A stretch of DNA of 64,000 bases from Periplaneta americana (taxonomy: Eukaryota; Arthropoda; Insecta; Blattodea; Blattidae): contig NC_091122.1 of NCBI RefSeq assembly GCF_040183065.1, positions 80,162,955 through 80,226,954 on the forward strand, read 5' to 3'. The notes below the pieces were generated by a model. It saw only the letters and a list, made by a program, of their open reading frames with translations, made no database searches and had not been told where the DNA came from. The position numbers and the translations under genes were made by a program. Shown in pieces: positions 22,991 to 33,482 of the stretch (position 1 is the first letter of the stretch; each line of letters begins with the position of its first letter).

Positions 22991-23280
22991 AAAATGGGAC
23001 AAGTCAGATTTTTTTTTTTTTTTAATGGAGTTAGTGATGTGTCTTCTATATAGAAACTGATTGCTTTCTGTCCTTAAAATGCCTGATTCGTAATGGGTCA
23101 CGTCACTGAAGTACAGAGCTGTGAAATCAAGCAGACAGATCAAAATGGGTCATCTTTTTGTTTATGAATGATTCAGAATGGGACATGTCATTTTTATTTT
23201 TACATGGATCGAAATGGGCCATCTTATACGTTAAGACACTAGGTATTATGATAGTACGTGAAACAGAATGGGTCTTGTCA
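22991..23280 (+). repeat. Left subterminal array of GGGTCATGTCA-like motifs
   Basis: Six direct copies occur at 22991, 23091, 23141, 23174, 23211 and 23264, reading for example AAAATGGGACAAGTCA, TAATGGGTCACGTCA and CAGAATGGGACATGTCA. Three more lie at the right end (25781, 25811 and, inverted, 25992-26005). Such arrays are usually transposase binding sites; that role is inferred. Confidence 0.7.
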
Positions 23281-23671
23281 ATTGCGCAGTGGGCAGTGTT
23301 TTGCTATAGTGTCCAGAAATCTAACTTGATTATTAATTTCACTAAATTACTAATAAATCTGGTAAATTATGAAACCCTTCAATATTATTAGGAACGTACT
23401 CATGTGCAGTCGCTTCTCTGTGCAGTATTATAGTACGTGGTATTTCCGGATATTACTTTTAACAAACAGTACTAAAATTTGAGAAAGTTATGTTCAAAGA
23501 AATAGATGATTTAAAGAAGTGATTGTATTTTTTTTTATAAATACTCGAGTTTGAGGAAACCAGCCACAATACCTGCTTGCAGTCACAGGTAGCAAAAATT
23601 GGAATACAACAAGGTAACTCCAGAGGATGCATCCTTCTTTGGAAAATTATTTTTAAAGCGTCCGGAGCATA

Positions 23672-25284
23672 AAGCACAGGATGAGTTCATCTTAAGTCAT
23701 TTAGCACACAGCCCACTGCTACCAAAGGAAAGAAAGAAACATACTCTGCCCCATTTTTTGTAAGAACAAAAAGCAAGAAAACGGTGCAAGTGTGTAAAAC
23801 ACTGTTTATGTCAGTTCTCCCCAATGTCAGCAGAGGAAGGTTGGGCCGTTTGCTTAAGATTTATCATGACACAGGAGCATGCAGGAAAGAAAATCGTGGG
23901 GGAGATCGGAAGGCAACTAAATATGGACTTTGCCGCGAATCTGTCAAAAACTTCATTGAGAGGTTACCTTGCAGAGAAGCACATTATTCATGTCAAGGTT
24001 AAAAAAATTGTACCTACCCATAGAACTGAAGTCTATTAGAAGATGTTGGAATCTCTACAACAAAAATTTCGCACCTACAGAAAATGTACAGACAGTAAAG
24101 CTTGGATTCTTCCACTCCATATTCACAAAGCAATTTAACCTTTCTTTTGGTGTTCCAAAAACTGATGTTTGTTCAACCTGCCTCCAAAACAAAGAAATCA
24201 TAAGGAACAACACTGCAAACAATCAAGAAGCACGACTGAAAGCTATGACAACCCAACATATTTATTTGCTGCGAGCTAAGAGTTCCTATGAAACAATGAA
24301 AGAAACTTCGTCAAATCAGGTAACATTAATTTTTGACTGTCAACAAAATTTCGTACTCCCGCGTCTTCCAGATCAAGCAACTTACTATACTAGGCAATAT
24401 TATATGTTTAATGAAACTGTTGTAGAGCAACGTCAAGACTACAGATTATCACCACGCAATCTATTTGCATATACATGGCTTGAACATGTAGCACCCAAAG
24501 GAAGCAACACAATTGCATCAGTCATTCATCACAGATTGCAGTCCACTGATCTCATATCAATAGAACAAATTCGCCTCGTCTCCGATGGATGTGGAGCTCA
24601 AAATAAGACCTCAATAATGCTTTCCATGGTCTGCTGGTGGTTGCAACAGGAAGCTCCTCCACAACTCAAATCTGTAGAACTCTTGTTTCCTGTTGTCGGC
24701 CACAGCTTTCTCCCTTGCGACAGAGTATTCGGAAACATTGAAAAGTCTGTTCGTAAAGAGGAAGTGATTGTGCATCCAGAAGAGTATAAGACGATCATCA
24801 GTGACCACGCAACTGTTCTACATCTGGGCAGTGACTGTCCTATACATGACTGGAAGAGTTTTTCTAGAGATATAGTGAAACCGACAAATTCACTTCCATT
24901 TAAAATATTTGAAGTAAAAGGAATGTTTTTCACTAGAAAAAGAAATACAATTCAATTTCAAGCAGAATCTTGTTTTCGTTTCCAAAGCAACCAACCATCA
25001 TCAAGTGGACTATGTACTGTAAGCGAGGGAAAAGTTTCAGTAGGGCTTCATCAGGACCTTCATTATCCGCATTAATAGTAAAAATCAATCCCTTGAAAGT
25101 TAGAGATGTGGATAGGTTCTTACAGAAACATTTTGGTCACTCATGGAAAGAAAATGAACATCTGGAAATCTACAAACAAATCAGTGAGAAAAGTTCTCCA
25201 GATTCCGACACTGAACATCCAGAAGATGTTGATGGTCTTAATGCATGTTTCTGTTTGGATGCTGATTCCTGCACACATTTTTAA
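23672..25284 (+). pseudogene. DUF7869-like DDE transposase, frameshifted
   Basis: An N-terminal part is readable from about 23672. The segment VQVCKTLFMSVLPNVS is followed by RGRLGRLLKIYHDTG and then a SHY-like motif. After a frameshift at about 24000 the main frame (to 25075) holds LTLIFDCQQNFVLP, LVSDGCGAQNK, PVVGHSFLPCDRVFG and IHDWKSF, the conserved Asp-rich blocks of an RNase H-like catalytic domain. A second frameshift near 25030 leads to VRDVDRFLQKHFGHSW and a C-terminal acidic tail, ending 25284. I recognise this as the protein type carrying DUF7869 in many insects. I take it to be the transposase because it lies between TIRs. Two frameshifts make this copy non-functional. Confidence 0.7.
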
Positions 25285-26027
25285 ATCTTGTTTTATTCAG
25301 TTACCACACCATTCTTTATTTCAAGTTTTTCAGTTTCCCTTGTAACACTACTTTTTTCTAAACTATGATATTGATTGTTAGAAGACGTGTCCATGAGCAT
25401 CAATAATGATATTGATAATAATTTTAACTTCTAATAAAAATCATTATAAATATTACCTGCAATGGTTAGAATTTATTATTAATTATAGTGATGATAATAG
25501 TTTTCATTGATCAATTTTGATGATGATGATCATTATTTTATGAAAAAATAACAATTCTCTTTTCTGTTTCATTAAATAATGTTACAATTGTAATTAAAGA
25601 TGATGATTATGATTTTTACGGAAAGATAACAATTGTGTTTTTTGTTTCTTTAAATAATATTACAATTGTAATTATAGATGGCATGGTCCTAATTATTTGA
25701 AAAATAAGACCACAGAAATTTTAAAAATTAATGCATTAATTACACTGCCGTGGAGAGTCTATTTTCCAGTTGTACGATTCAAAATGGGTCATGTCAAAGT
25801 GAATGTAACAAAGTGGGTCAAGTTAAATTTCATTCCTCTCTCAAAGCTACATTTTGAGAACATAATTTCAATTTCAGTGCGATATAAGGTTACTGCTATC
25901 ATAGCAAGTGATAGAAAAAGAAACCACAAACCTAAACATGATGTGATAAAAGATACAGTTTTTAGACTTTATTTTAATTTTAACTTTTACTAACATGACC
26001 CATTTTGATATTATGCCCCTCAAATAT

Positions 26028-26170
26028 TAAACGTCCCCCGGGTAACTTTCGGTGCTGGACCCCGGACTCATTTCACAGGCATTATCACCTTCATCTCATT
26101 CAGACGCTAAATAACCTAAGATGTTGATAAAGCGTCGTAAAATAACCTACTAAAATAAAATAAACGTCTC
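26028..26170 (+). mobile_element. 5'-truncated SINE (family A) with TSD
   Basis: The insert (26036-26160) is the 3' part of the SINE seen complete at 44802-45063: GGGTAACTTTCGGTGCTGGA, then the ACGCTAAATAACCTAAGATG tail. It is flanked by TAAACGTC at 26028-26035 and 26161-26168. It landed 7 bp beyond the DUF7869-like transposon. Confidence 0.8.
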
Positions 26171-27638
26171 TCAAAAATCCTCTAATTAAATATTTAAGTA
26201 TTAAATTCCGAATTGTATTTGGAATATTTGTTTGAGGCAATATACAGTGTTTTTTTTCTCGATTTCTTGAAACCATGATTTTTTAGATATTGCAGTATAA
26301 TATTGGGGCAACGATATATATTTTGACAGTGAAAATAAAATTTCATTTCATTTCTTAATTTCCATGGCAACACTTATTGAATAGGTCTGAAATACTTACA
26401 GTACTAGTTGGACAGGTCTAAAATACTTACAGTACGAGTTATAAATTACATAGCACCCAACAATATAGTAACCTAACAAGCAAACCTTGATTTTTATTAT
26501 GGATCATTACCAAATCTACAAATGCATTGATTACTTACTAATTGTAATGTGAAATGTGCAATTTGGCATGTTGTTAACATTAAGAACCGATTCAATTTAA
26601 AGAGATAGTTGATCGTAATATTGAATAATCGCACCATAACTTTGCTGGAGAGATATATTTTTTAGATTTCTCAAGAAATATGCTAATAACACAGTGTTAC
26701 TGGTATGAATATTAACTGTTTTTCTCTAAACACCACTTTCTAAAAACATTGTAAACTACTTCATAGCTGTCCTTTGATTTTTCCGGTAAAAGTGTTGCAC
26801 ATGCTAGACCCTCAGCTTCTTCAATACCAATCTCATTCACTTTTACAATATTTTAGTCGAATTGTACTGCTTCATAACTGTTAAACATTCAAACATTAAA
26901 TTGCGATACATAAACAAGTAACATAGCAACCAAGTCACGTGTTACTAGAATTAATGAATCTATTGCAAAATTTAGAAATGTAATTTTGATTTATTATTAC
27001 TTTTTACATTTTTTCAAGTATTGTAAAAAGTTATTCGCTAATCGCAAACTGTCAGTGACTTATCTGATCTCGAATGCTTGAAAATTGGATTTCTCAAACT
27101 ACATTCTCTACTAGAAAAGTCTCACAGTTCTCGGTACGTAATATATTATTATCTACACATTCATTCTTTGGTACGATTGATAAAGAAGTAAATTTCAACT
27201 CACTGTGACACCCCAAAGAGTTCAGACTGAGAACAGGAGAATTCCCTATTTATCGTCAACTGTCTTTAAATGTCAAGCAAAAGCACACATAGACGGGAAA
27301 TTACACGAAATGTATATGTTAGCACAGCTTTAGATCAATGTAGAACATCGAGTCAACGCTAACCGGACATAAAGGGACCGAGGGGTATGATTTGTTTAGC
27401 TAAACTTCAAGTCAATGCTAATTAAAAACGAAATCAGTTGAATGTAAGGCACATGATGATTTTTTTTTTATTTTCGGTGCCTGATCTTCAGCTGTTTTAA
27501 ATTGACATAACCCTGGCAGGTGTTTGGCAAAGAAGGTAATTAATTCATCTAAGTGATTCATCTTTAGGAACTAGGAAAGCTTAGTAAAGACAGTAATTTG
27601 TTTTAGTTTTCTATAGTTGAGTTGCCGAGATCTCCATT

Positions 27639-27641
<3 letters not shown>
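26171..27641. other. AT-rich stretch, nothing recognised
   Basis: No domain, RNA or inverted repeat stands out on either strand. Confidence 0.45.
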
Positions 27642-27704
<63 letters not shown>

Positions 27705-27735
27705 CCGGACAACGCCGGGTGCATTGAACTAGTCT
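27642..27735 (-). repeat. Poly(A) tract next to a dispersed-repeat end
   Basis: 48 As (27642-27689) are followed by AAACCCGGACAACGCCGGGT and GAACTAGT. On the minus strand this reads ACTAGTTC...ACCCGGCGTTGTCCGGG, resembling the start of the CG-hairpin insect repeat type also seen at 7620. Confidence 0.5.
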
Positions 27736-28394
27736 TCTATAAAAACAAAAGTGTCAGTAATATAGCAATTGGCTCTTTCTTTTATTATCTATGCATAATG
27801 AGCCAGTACACGCCGTGCTTAAATCGCGAAAGACAACGAATTTTTATAATAACGCGAATGTTTGTTATATTCAACAAATGACACCATTTTTCCGTGTTTT
27901 AGGTATCTTTTTAGTCGAAATGTTTATTACTTAATGGGCTCATGAAGTTAACTTCATTGGAAACGTATTTGAGAATCACATGGAAGAGGCAGGCAAACAC
28001 AACTGTAGTGAAAATGAACAATACTTTTCTCAATACACGGAAAAAAAAAGAAGTAATTTATTTTCCTCGAAGATAAGTAGGTATGAAGGCCAATGTGATA
28101 AAGTGGCTCAGTTATTTATTTTTCCTCTCTTATAAATAATCTTGTAGAATTCTTCCGAGTCCAAGATGACAATAAAGTAGTTATTTAATCAAATGTTTCC
28201 AGAAAGCCACCCTAGAAGATATAGGTAATTAAATTACAAGTAATATTAATTTCTGTAACTTATCATCCCCTTATGAAACTTATTACATTCTTGGGAGGAT
28301 CCAGCTATCCAACAATTCACTTCATTGATGAAAAATTGGCAAAAATAATACTTAATCTCTACAACAGAGGTGTGCTTGGCTTAGCTTTCGGAGG
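27736..28394. other. Non-coding stretch
   Basis: No recognised gene. The open frame beginning at 28273 runs into the tRNA-headed repeat and is not a gene. Confidence 0.45.
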
Positions 28395-28850
28395 GCCAGA
28401 CCTGAAACGGTTCCTTGCATTTAGACTTACACTGGCGCACTATGGACTCTATATATGCGGAAATTGCTTAAGTCCGACAGCTCACCTGGATGGTATTCGT
28501 GAGTTCGACGGTGACAGGTGGAACACCCTGCCTCAGCCCTGGCAGAACCAGGTCCCATCTCCAGATGAGCACCTGATAAGCCCAGCTTCAAGCCCTTCCT
28601 ATATCAATATTGGAAACTTGTACTACCCGAAGACTTCACCCAACTCCATTTTCAGCTAATGCAGATGATAGATGAAATAAGGGGGATGGAGAGTGTTGGT
28701 AAAGGGAAACGTAAGTACTCCGGGAATAAGCCTCTGCAATGTCTGCTTTGGCCACCACAAATTCCATCACGACCTGGCCGGATATCGAACTGGGACCGCC
28801 TTGATAGAAGACGAGGGCGATAGAGCTTGACCCACAGATGTGACTTACTT
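28395..28850 (-). repeat. tRNA-headed repeat, single-monomer copy
   Basis: On the minus strand a B-box-like CAGTTCGATATCCGGCCAGG leads into a body matching 13006-13570 (CAACACTCTCCATCCCCCTT, GGGCTTATCAGGTG, CACCTGTCA, GTCGGACTTA). Here the internal monomer occurs once, not twice. Confidence 0.65.
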
Positions 28851-28879
28851 TAAGAGGTACTAATTGTTCATCCTAAGCC

Positions 28880-29042
28880 ACCGGCATAGCTAAAAGGTAG
28901 CTCGTTTTGCTCCTATCCCTTCGTGAGTTCAATTCCCGCTGGGCTGATTACCTGGTTGGATTATTTGAAGATTTTTCGCAACAGTAAGGCGAATGTCAAG
29001 TAATTTATCGCGAATCATCGGTCTCACCTTGCCAAATACCTT
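28880..29042 (+). mobile_element. tRNA-derived SINE (family B)
   Basis: The A-box-like region CATAGCTAAAAGGTAGCTCG and the B box GAGTTCAATTCCC are followed by CTGATTACCTGGTTGG, GTAAGGCGAATGTCA and TCTCACCTTGCCAAATACC. I recall this body as a common arthropod SINE type. Its end merges with the mariner-like TIR that starts at 29048. Confidence 0.65.
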
Positions 29043-29047
29043 ATATA

Positions 29048-29674
29048 AGTCCGTGAAACGTTTTAGAAATTCACCGCAAATAAACTAAGCAAAGGACGCT
29101 ATATTTCATTATACAAAAAATGTACGTAGACTCGCAAGTTTGTTTTACATATCTCATAAATGCTCAATATGTCCACCCTTGCTGATACAGCAGACATCTA
29201 GCCGATAATCCATTTCATCCCACACGCGTGTCAGCATTATCATGATCGATTAGTGCCACAGCCGCGGTGATACGGTCGCGAAGTTCCTCAAAGTTAGCGG
29301 GGAGTGAGGACTTCACCAATTCCCACAACAAAAAATCGCAAGATCAGGTTACCCGGGTGGCCACCGCATTAAGGCGTCATCTTCTTGTACACAATCTCCA
29401 ACGTTGTGATACATTTGTGTAGAAATACCCTCATACGTCATTACGGAAATAAGCCAGGCAGCCATCTTGTTGAAAAATATAATCAACACAGTCCTAACAA
29501 AACTAATTGACTACTAGTAGACTAGTACTCCTCTTAGCCGCAAACGACGGCAACTATGCGATACAGGCTTCTTCCTAACAAAACTTGGGGAGTTTCTCGT
29601 TCTATGACTATAAGAATTACAATTATCCGTTGCTTAGTTCATTTGTGGTGAATTTCTAAAATGTTTCACGGACT
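29048..29674 (-). mobile_element. Internally deleted mariner-like element with transposase C-terminus
   Basis: Inverted ends of about 50 bp begin AGTCCGTGAAACRTTTTAGA and are flanked by TA (29046-29047 and 29675-29676). Between them the minus strand encodes a transposase C-terminus: LRDRITAAVALIDHDNADTR, then DEMDYRLDVCCISKGGHIEH (about 29330-29165), ending in a stop. This is the ending of an IS630/Tc1/mariner-type transposase family common in insects. The N-terminal part is missing. Confidence 0.75.
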
Positions 29675-29677
29675 TAT

Positions 29678-31069
29678 GAAAGACGGTGTATAGTAGCCTA
29701 AGTCTTATCCTGTTCGGTGGCACAAGTAGTTGAAAAAAAAAAATCAAACGGACTACAGGAAAGAGGCTATTCATCTCAAACAGATTAGATAGGCCTAGGG
29801 TATATCTGTTCCCTGGCTTGCATTTTTCCAGTGTTGCCACAAGAAGCAAGCTTATCATGTGATCCTTCTACTTGATCTTGCAGATGTGACCAACTAACAC
29901 CTTACTCGTTTAACAACTAATCTATTCTGATGAGTCAATGGTAAGCAGAAAGCCATTAGACGACTACAGTATATGCATTTGAGATGGATTTGATGCGTGT
30001 GGAAAGCACTCTACGAACTTTGATTCAAACTCTGATATTCAAGGATAGTATCCTTGCACATGTAGTAAATTTGTGCCATAACACTTCCGACTTACTCCGA
30101 AAAACCGTGCTAAGAATTTTTAGACCACAAATATCTGATCACTCCATCAAAGACAATATTTTTACTTCTTCATTATAGAGTATTGTGATTCTGCAAATTT
30201 CAATTTCTACAGTTCTTACACAAATACACATATTTAGCATCCATGCTACCATGAAAGTGGTTCTGGCTTATATAGGCCTAACTATAGAGTCAGATCTAAG
30301 TGATCGGCACTACGCGAGCAGATCGCCTGCTCTCGCGGATAAGGTTCTTGCTCTGTGATGGCACCACAGTCTCGCAAGCGATGTATGAAATTGTCACATA
30401 CTCTATACATGAGATCTGAAAAACTCAACGTATTGTCACACACCAGTCTCGCAGATCGGTAAGAATGCCGGCAACTTAGATTTAAAGTCAGTTCATGACA
30501 CAATGCGCGCTTTTTTCTAGTCAGCTATTCCACTAATCATACTTAATTGCCCGAACTCTATTGAGAAAAATGTGTGCTTTAAAACATGGATAGATACATA
30601 GTACAGCAACGAATTATCTACGCTCTATTGAAGGAAAAAAGCGTAAGAATTGTGTTTATGTAAGTTTCGGCTAAGTTTTCCATAGACTACACAATCACTG
30701 AAACATTGTGTTATTAAATTAGGCCTATTTAATAAGTGTAAGGAAAAAGGTTTCGTTCTCGATAAGAACAAAAGTTGTACCACGGCTAATACGCAATATT
30801 AGTGAAGCTGTGCTCCAGCGAGTGTCTCAGAACTTTTTTTCCTTATAAGTTACTGTACGTATTTAGTACATAGTCAGTAACTATAAGTTGGTCGACACCA
30901 TAGTGGAGTTAGGCCACTTATTGACCTGTTTCGGCCTTACTTTTCCAAAAGTCGTTTCAGAGGCCTTACTAGCTTCTTCCTTTTCGTGCATAGCTTAGAC
31001 TGTTCCTTGTTCTGTCTAAATGTTGAAATCATTACGTTTAATAATTTTCATTTTTTTCTAATTTCAGTA
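29678..31069. other. Stretch without recognised gene
   Basis: Three TAGGCCTA octamers occur (29790, 30273, 30720). A sequence near 30890-30985 vaguely resembles Penelope-type 3' UTR. No reliable coding signal. Confidence 0.4.
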
Positions 31070-31215
31070 CTATTTTAAATTATTCTATAATCTCTTTATT
31101 AGTTGCGTGATCCATATCGAGTAGCCTGTTGTCCTCATGCATTTCATTTGTACTGCTCTTATTCTTGACGGTCTTGCTACTCTGAATGTCCAGTTTTCAC
31201 TACCATATTTATAAA
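31070..31215 (-). pseudogene. LINE C-terminal fragment
   Basis: The minus strand reads YKYGSENWTFRVARPSRIRA and then VQMKCMRTTGYSIWITQLIK, matching the YGSEtW...ri.a.emk.lR...GyS segment that follows the RT domain in RTE-like LINEs. Nothing upstream of it is retained. Confidence 0.5.
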
Positions 31216-31237
31216 AATGGGCAAAGTTAATGTATTA

Positions 31238-31805
31238 CAGAGTGAACTGTAAGTAATGTCGTTAATTTCAGGGGGCTACTTCTATATGTATTTTAAACGA
31301 AAAAGTTTAATCAATTTTGCTCGTTCTTGTTTCCTTTTCGAGATAAAAATTGTTTTATATCACATATTTCATAGCCTATTTGGGGAAAATCGTTGATAGA
31401 ATTGCCAATATGCTCAGTCAATTTAAGAGAGCAGTGTATTATGACAATAATTGATTGAAAGAATTTTAGTTTTGTCCTTTAAATATGCAGAAATTTAATC
31501 CGAACAAATGTAACATTGAAAAATTCCTTTGTAGAATGAAAAATTGCATTTGTTCGGATCAAATTTATGCACATTTAAAGGAAGAAATTGGAATTCTTTC
31601 ATTCATATATATTATTAAATTGACTTAGCATATTGGAAATTCTATCAATGACTTTCTGAAAATAGGCTGTGAAATGTGTCATATAAAAACAGTTTTTATC
31701 TCGAAAAGAAATAAAAAACGAGAAAAATTATATGAAACTTTTTTGTTTGAAATATCTCAGAGAATAGCCTCCTGGAACTAATGACCATACTTACGGTTCA
31801 CCTTC
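31238..31805. mobile_element. Foldback element
   Basis: Arms 31238-31525 and about 31540-31805 are imperfect inverted copies, with shared motifs GTGAACYGTAAG, TTTCGAGATAAAAA and CAAATTGCATTTGTTCGGAT-like centres. TA flanks both ends (31236-31237 and 31806-31807). No coding content. Confidence 0.7.
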
Positions 31806-31812
31806 TATATAA

Positions 31813-32439
31813 TATTAAATTTCATTTATGATATTACATTGCAAAGAAATCGTACAAAATGTATCTTGATATATTCATACGAATACATCCTGGCTTTCAA
31901 GAACCATATGATTCTAAAACCCAGGTTTGTGAATAAAAGTGAGCATTTTATCGATACAGACGAAACCCAAAATGTCTAGAAATATTTTCAAAAGATGATA
32001 GTCGAATAAGGTAAGTGTATGGGTTATTTTCTTGCTGAATTACTGTTAAGTGGGCTGTTACTTGCACCTCGTAACTTTTCGAACGGCACTGTACTTAGCG
32101 AAACCTGTTTGCAGGTGTATACTCGTTATATTAACGAAACTAAGTGTAGAAAACTGTCAGAAATTAAAGGTAAAAACAAGAACGTTCAATAAGACAACAG
32201 CATATATGGGGCAGAGATTTAGACAGTTATTGAAAGTAATACATGAATAATTGAAATATTCGTAATTAAATCAGTAGCTGGACATTCATTCGAGACCAGA
32301 AACGAAATTAAAGTATCAGGTATAAAATTGAAAGACTTTAAATTTAATTTAAATATTATTAAAATTACGTAACTTAAAAACACAACGGTCACAACGTTTA
32401 GACAGAATGGATAACTTTCAATATTCAAAATATATGTTA
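31813..32439. other. AT-rich stretch, nothing recognised
   Basis: No coding or RNA signal is seen. Confidence 0.45.
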
Positions 32440-32767
32440 AATTTAATAACTACTAGGTTAAGGTAAAGGTATCCCCGTACAATGCCATGAAGGCACTTGG
32501 GGGGCACGGAGGTAGAGCCCCATGCTTTCCATGACCTCGGCACTATAATGAGGTGGTGTGGTCGGCACCACGCTCTGACCGCCTTTTACCCCCGGGAAGG
32601 ACCCGGTACTCAATTTTATAGGAGGCTGAGTGAACCTCGGGGCCGTTCTGAAAGTTTGGCAACGAGAAAAAGTTCTATCACCACCTGGGATAGAACCCCG
32701 GACTTTCCAGTCCGTAGCCAGCTGCTCTACCAACTGAGCTACCCGGCCGCCAATTTAATAACTACTA
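32440..32767 (-). mobile_element. tRNA-derived SINE (family C) with 16 bp TSD
   Basis: The insert (32456-32751) reads on the minus strand GGTAGCTCAGTTGGTAGAGC, then GGTTCTATCCC, a clear tRNA-like A box and B box, followed by a non-tRNA body ending in a TACCTTTACCTTAACC-type tail. A perfect duplication, AATTTAATAACTACTA, flanks it (32440-32455 and 32752-32767). The open frames over it are not genes. Confidence 0.92.
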
Positions 32768-32856
32768 TAAAAGAAAAACAAATGTAGGACAAGTTTTGGC
32801 CCCGGAAACGAATGATAGCAACTAAAGGCGTCCCTGAGTTATAAGTAAATAAATAA

Positions 32857-32859
<3 letters not shown>

Positions 32860-32903
<44 letters not shown>
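32860..32903. repeat. (TA)n microsatellite
   Basis: About 22 TA units, followed by imperfect AATGAATGAA repeats to about 32930. Confidence 0.95.
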
Positions 32904-32905
<2 letters not shown>

Positions 32906-32930
32906 GAACAAATGAATGAATGAATGAATA

Positions 32931-33419
32931 CATAAATAAAGAAATAAAGGAATATGTGAACAAATAAATAATTGAATAACTGAATAAATAAATAAGTGCT
33001 TTGTTAATTTCCTGCACTATTGCATCAATTATTTCTTTCCATTCTTTTGATATCAGTGATATAGCATGTGTTTCATGTCACAATAGTGCAATGATTCATC
33101 TTCCATACGAAAATACGTACATTAGCTCTATATCGTCGGCTTACTTCTAAAATCTCGTAAATCCAATTTTCCCTCATTGTCGAAATCTATGTTTATTTTT
33201 AAAATGCACGTGCTGATAACACCTCATAAGCCTACAAATGTTTCTATATTATAAATAACAAATGCATATGACCAAAATAATTAAGAGAACCCCACACATA
33301 TTTCGTTCTCCATCAAATTGGTTACGGCCGGTTCTTTACAGGACGAGCAAAATCATGTAGGCTACATCAAGGTAAAGTAGAACAAGTTGATAATATCGTG
33401 CCTTATGATGAGAAGAATG

Positions 33420-33482
<63 letters not shown>

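Larger units (their letters stand above)
22976..26021 (+). mobile_element. DNA transposon with DUF7869-like transposase and subterminal repeats
   Basis: The left end starts GAGGGCCTCAGTATCAAAAT and the right end, read inward on the minus strand, starts GAGGGGCATAATATCAAAAT. TIR similarity continues through ATGGGWCAWGT. Both ends are flanked by AAAT (22972-22975 and 26022-26025), a candidate 4 bp target duplication. The ends carry repeated copies of a motif near AAATGGGWCATGTCA. The transposase gene lies at 23672-25284. The element is 3,046 bp. Confidence 0.75.

Noticed and set aside
24598-24933. Minus-strand frames opposite the DUF7869-like transposase
   Set aside because: They are antisense shadows of a frame with clear conserved motifs on the plus strand.
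28273-28659. 128-residue plus-strand frame
   Set aside because: Most of it overlaps the tRNA-headed repeat in antisense and it has no family similarity.
32497-32787. Open frames on both strands of about 90 residues
   Set aside because: They lie over a SINE with perfect target duplications.
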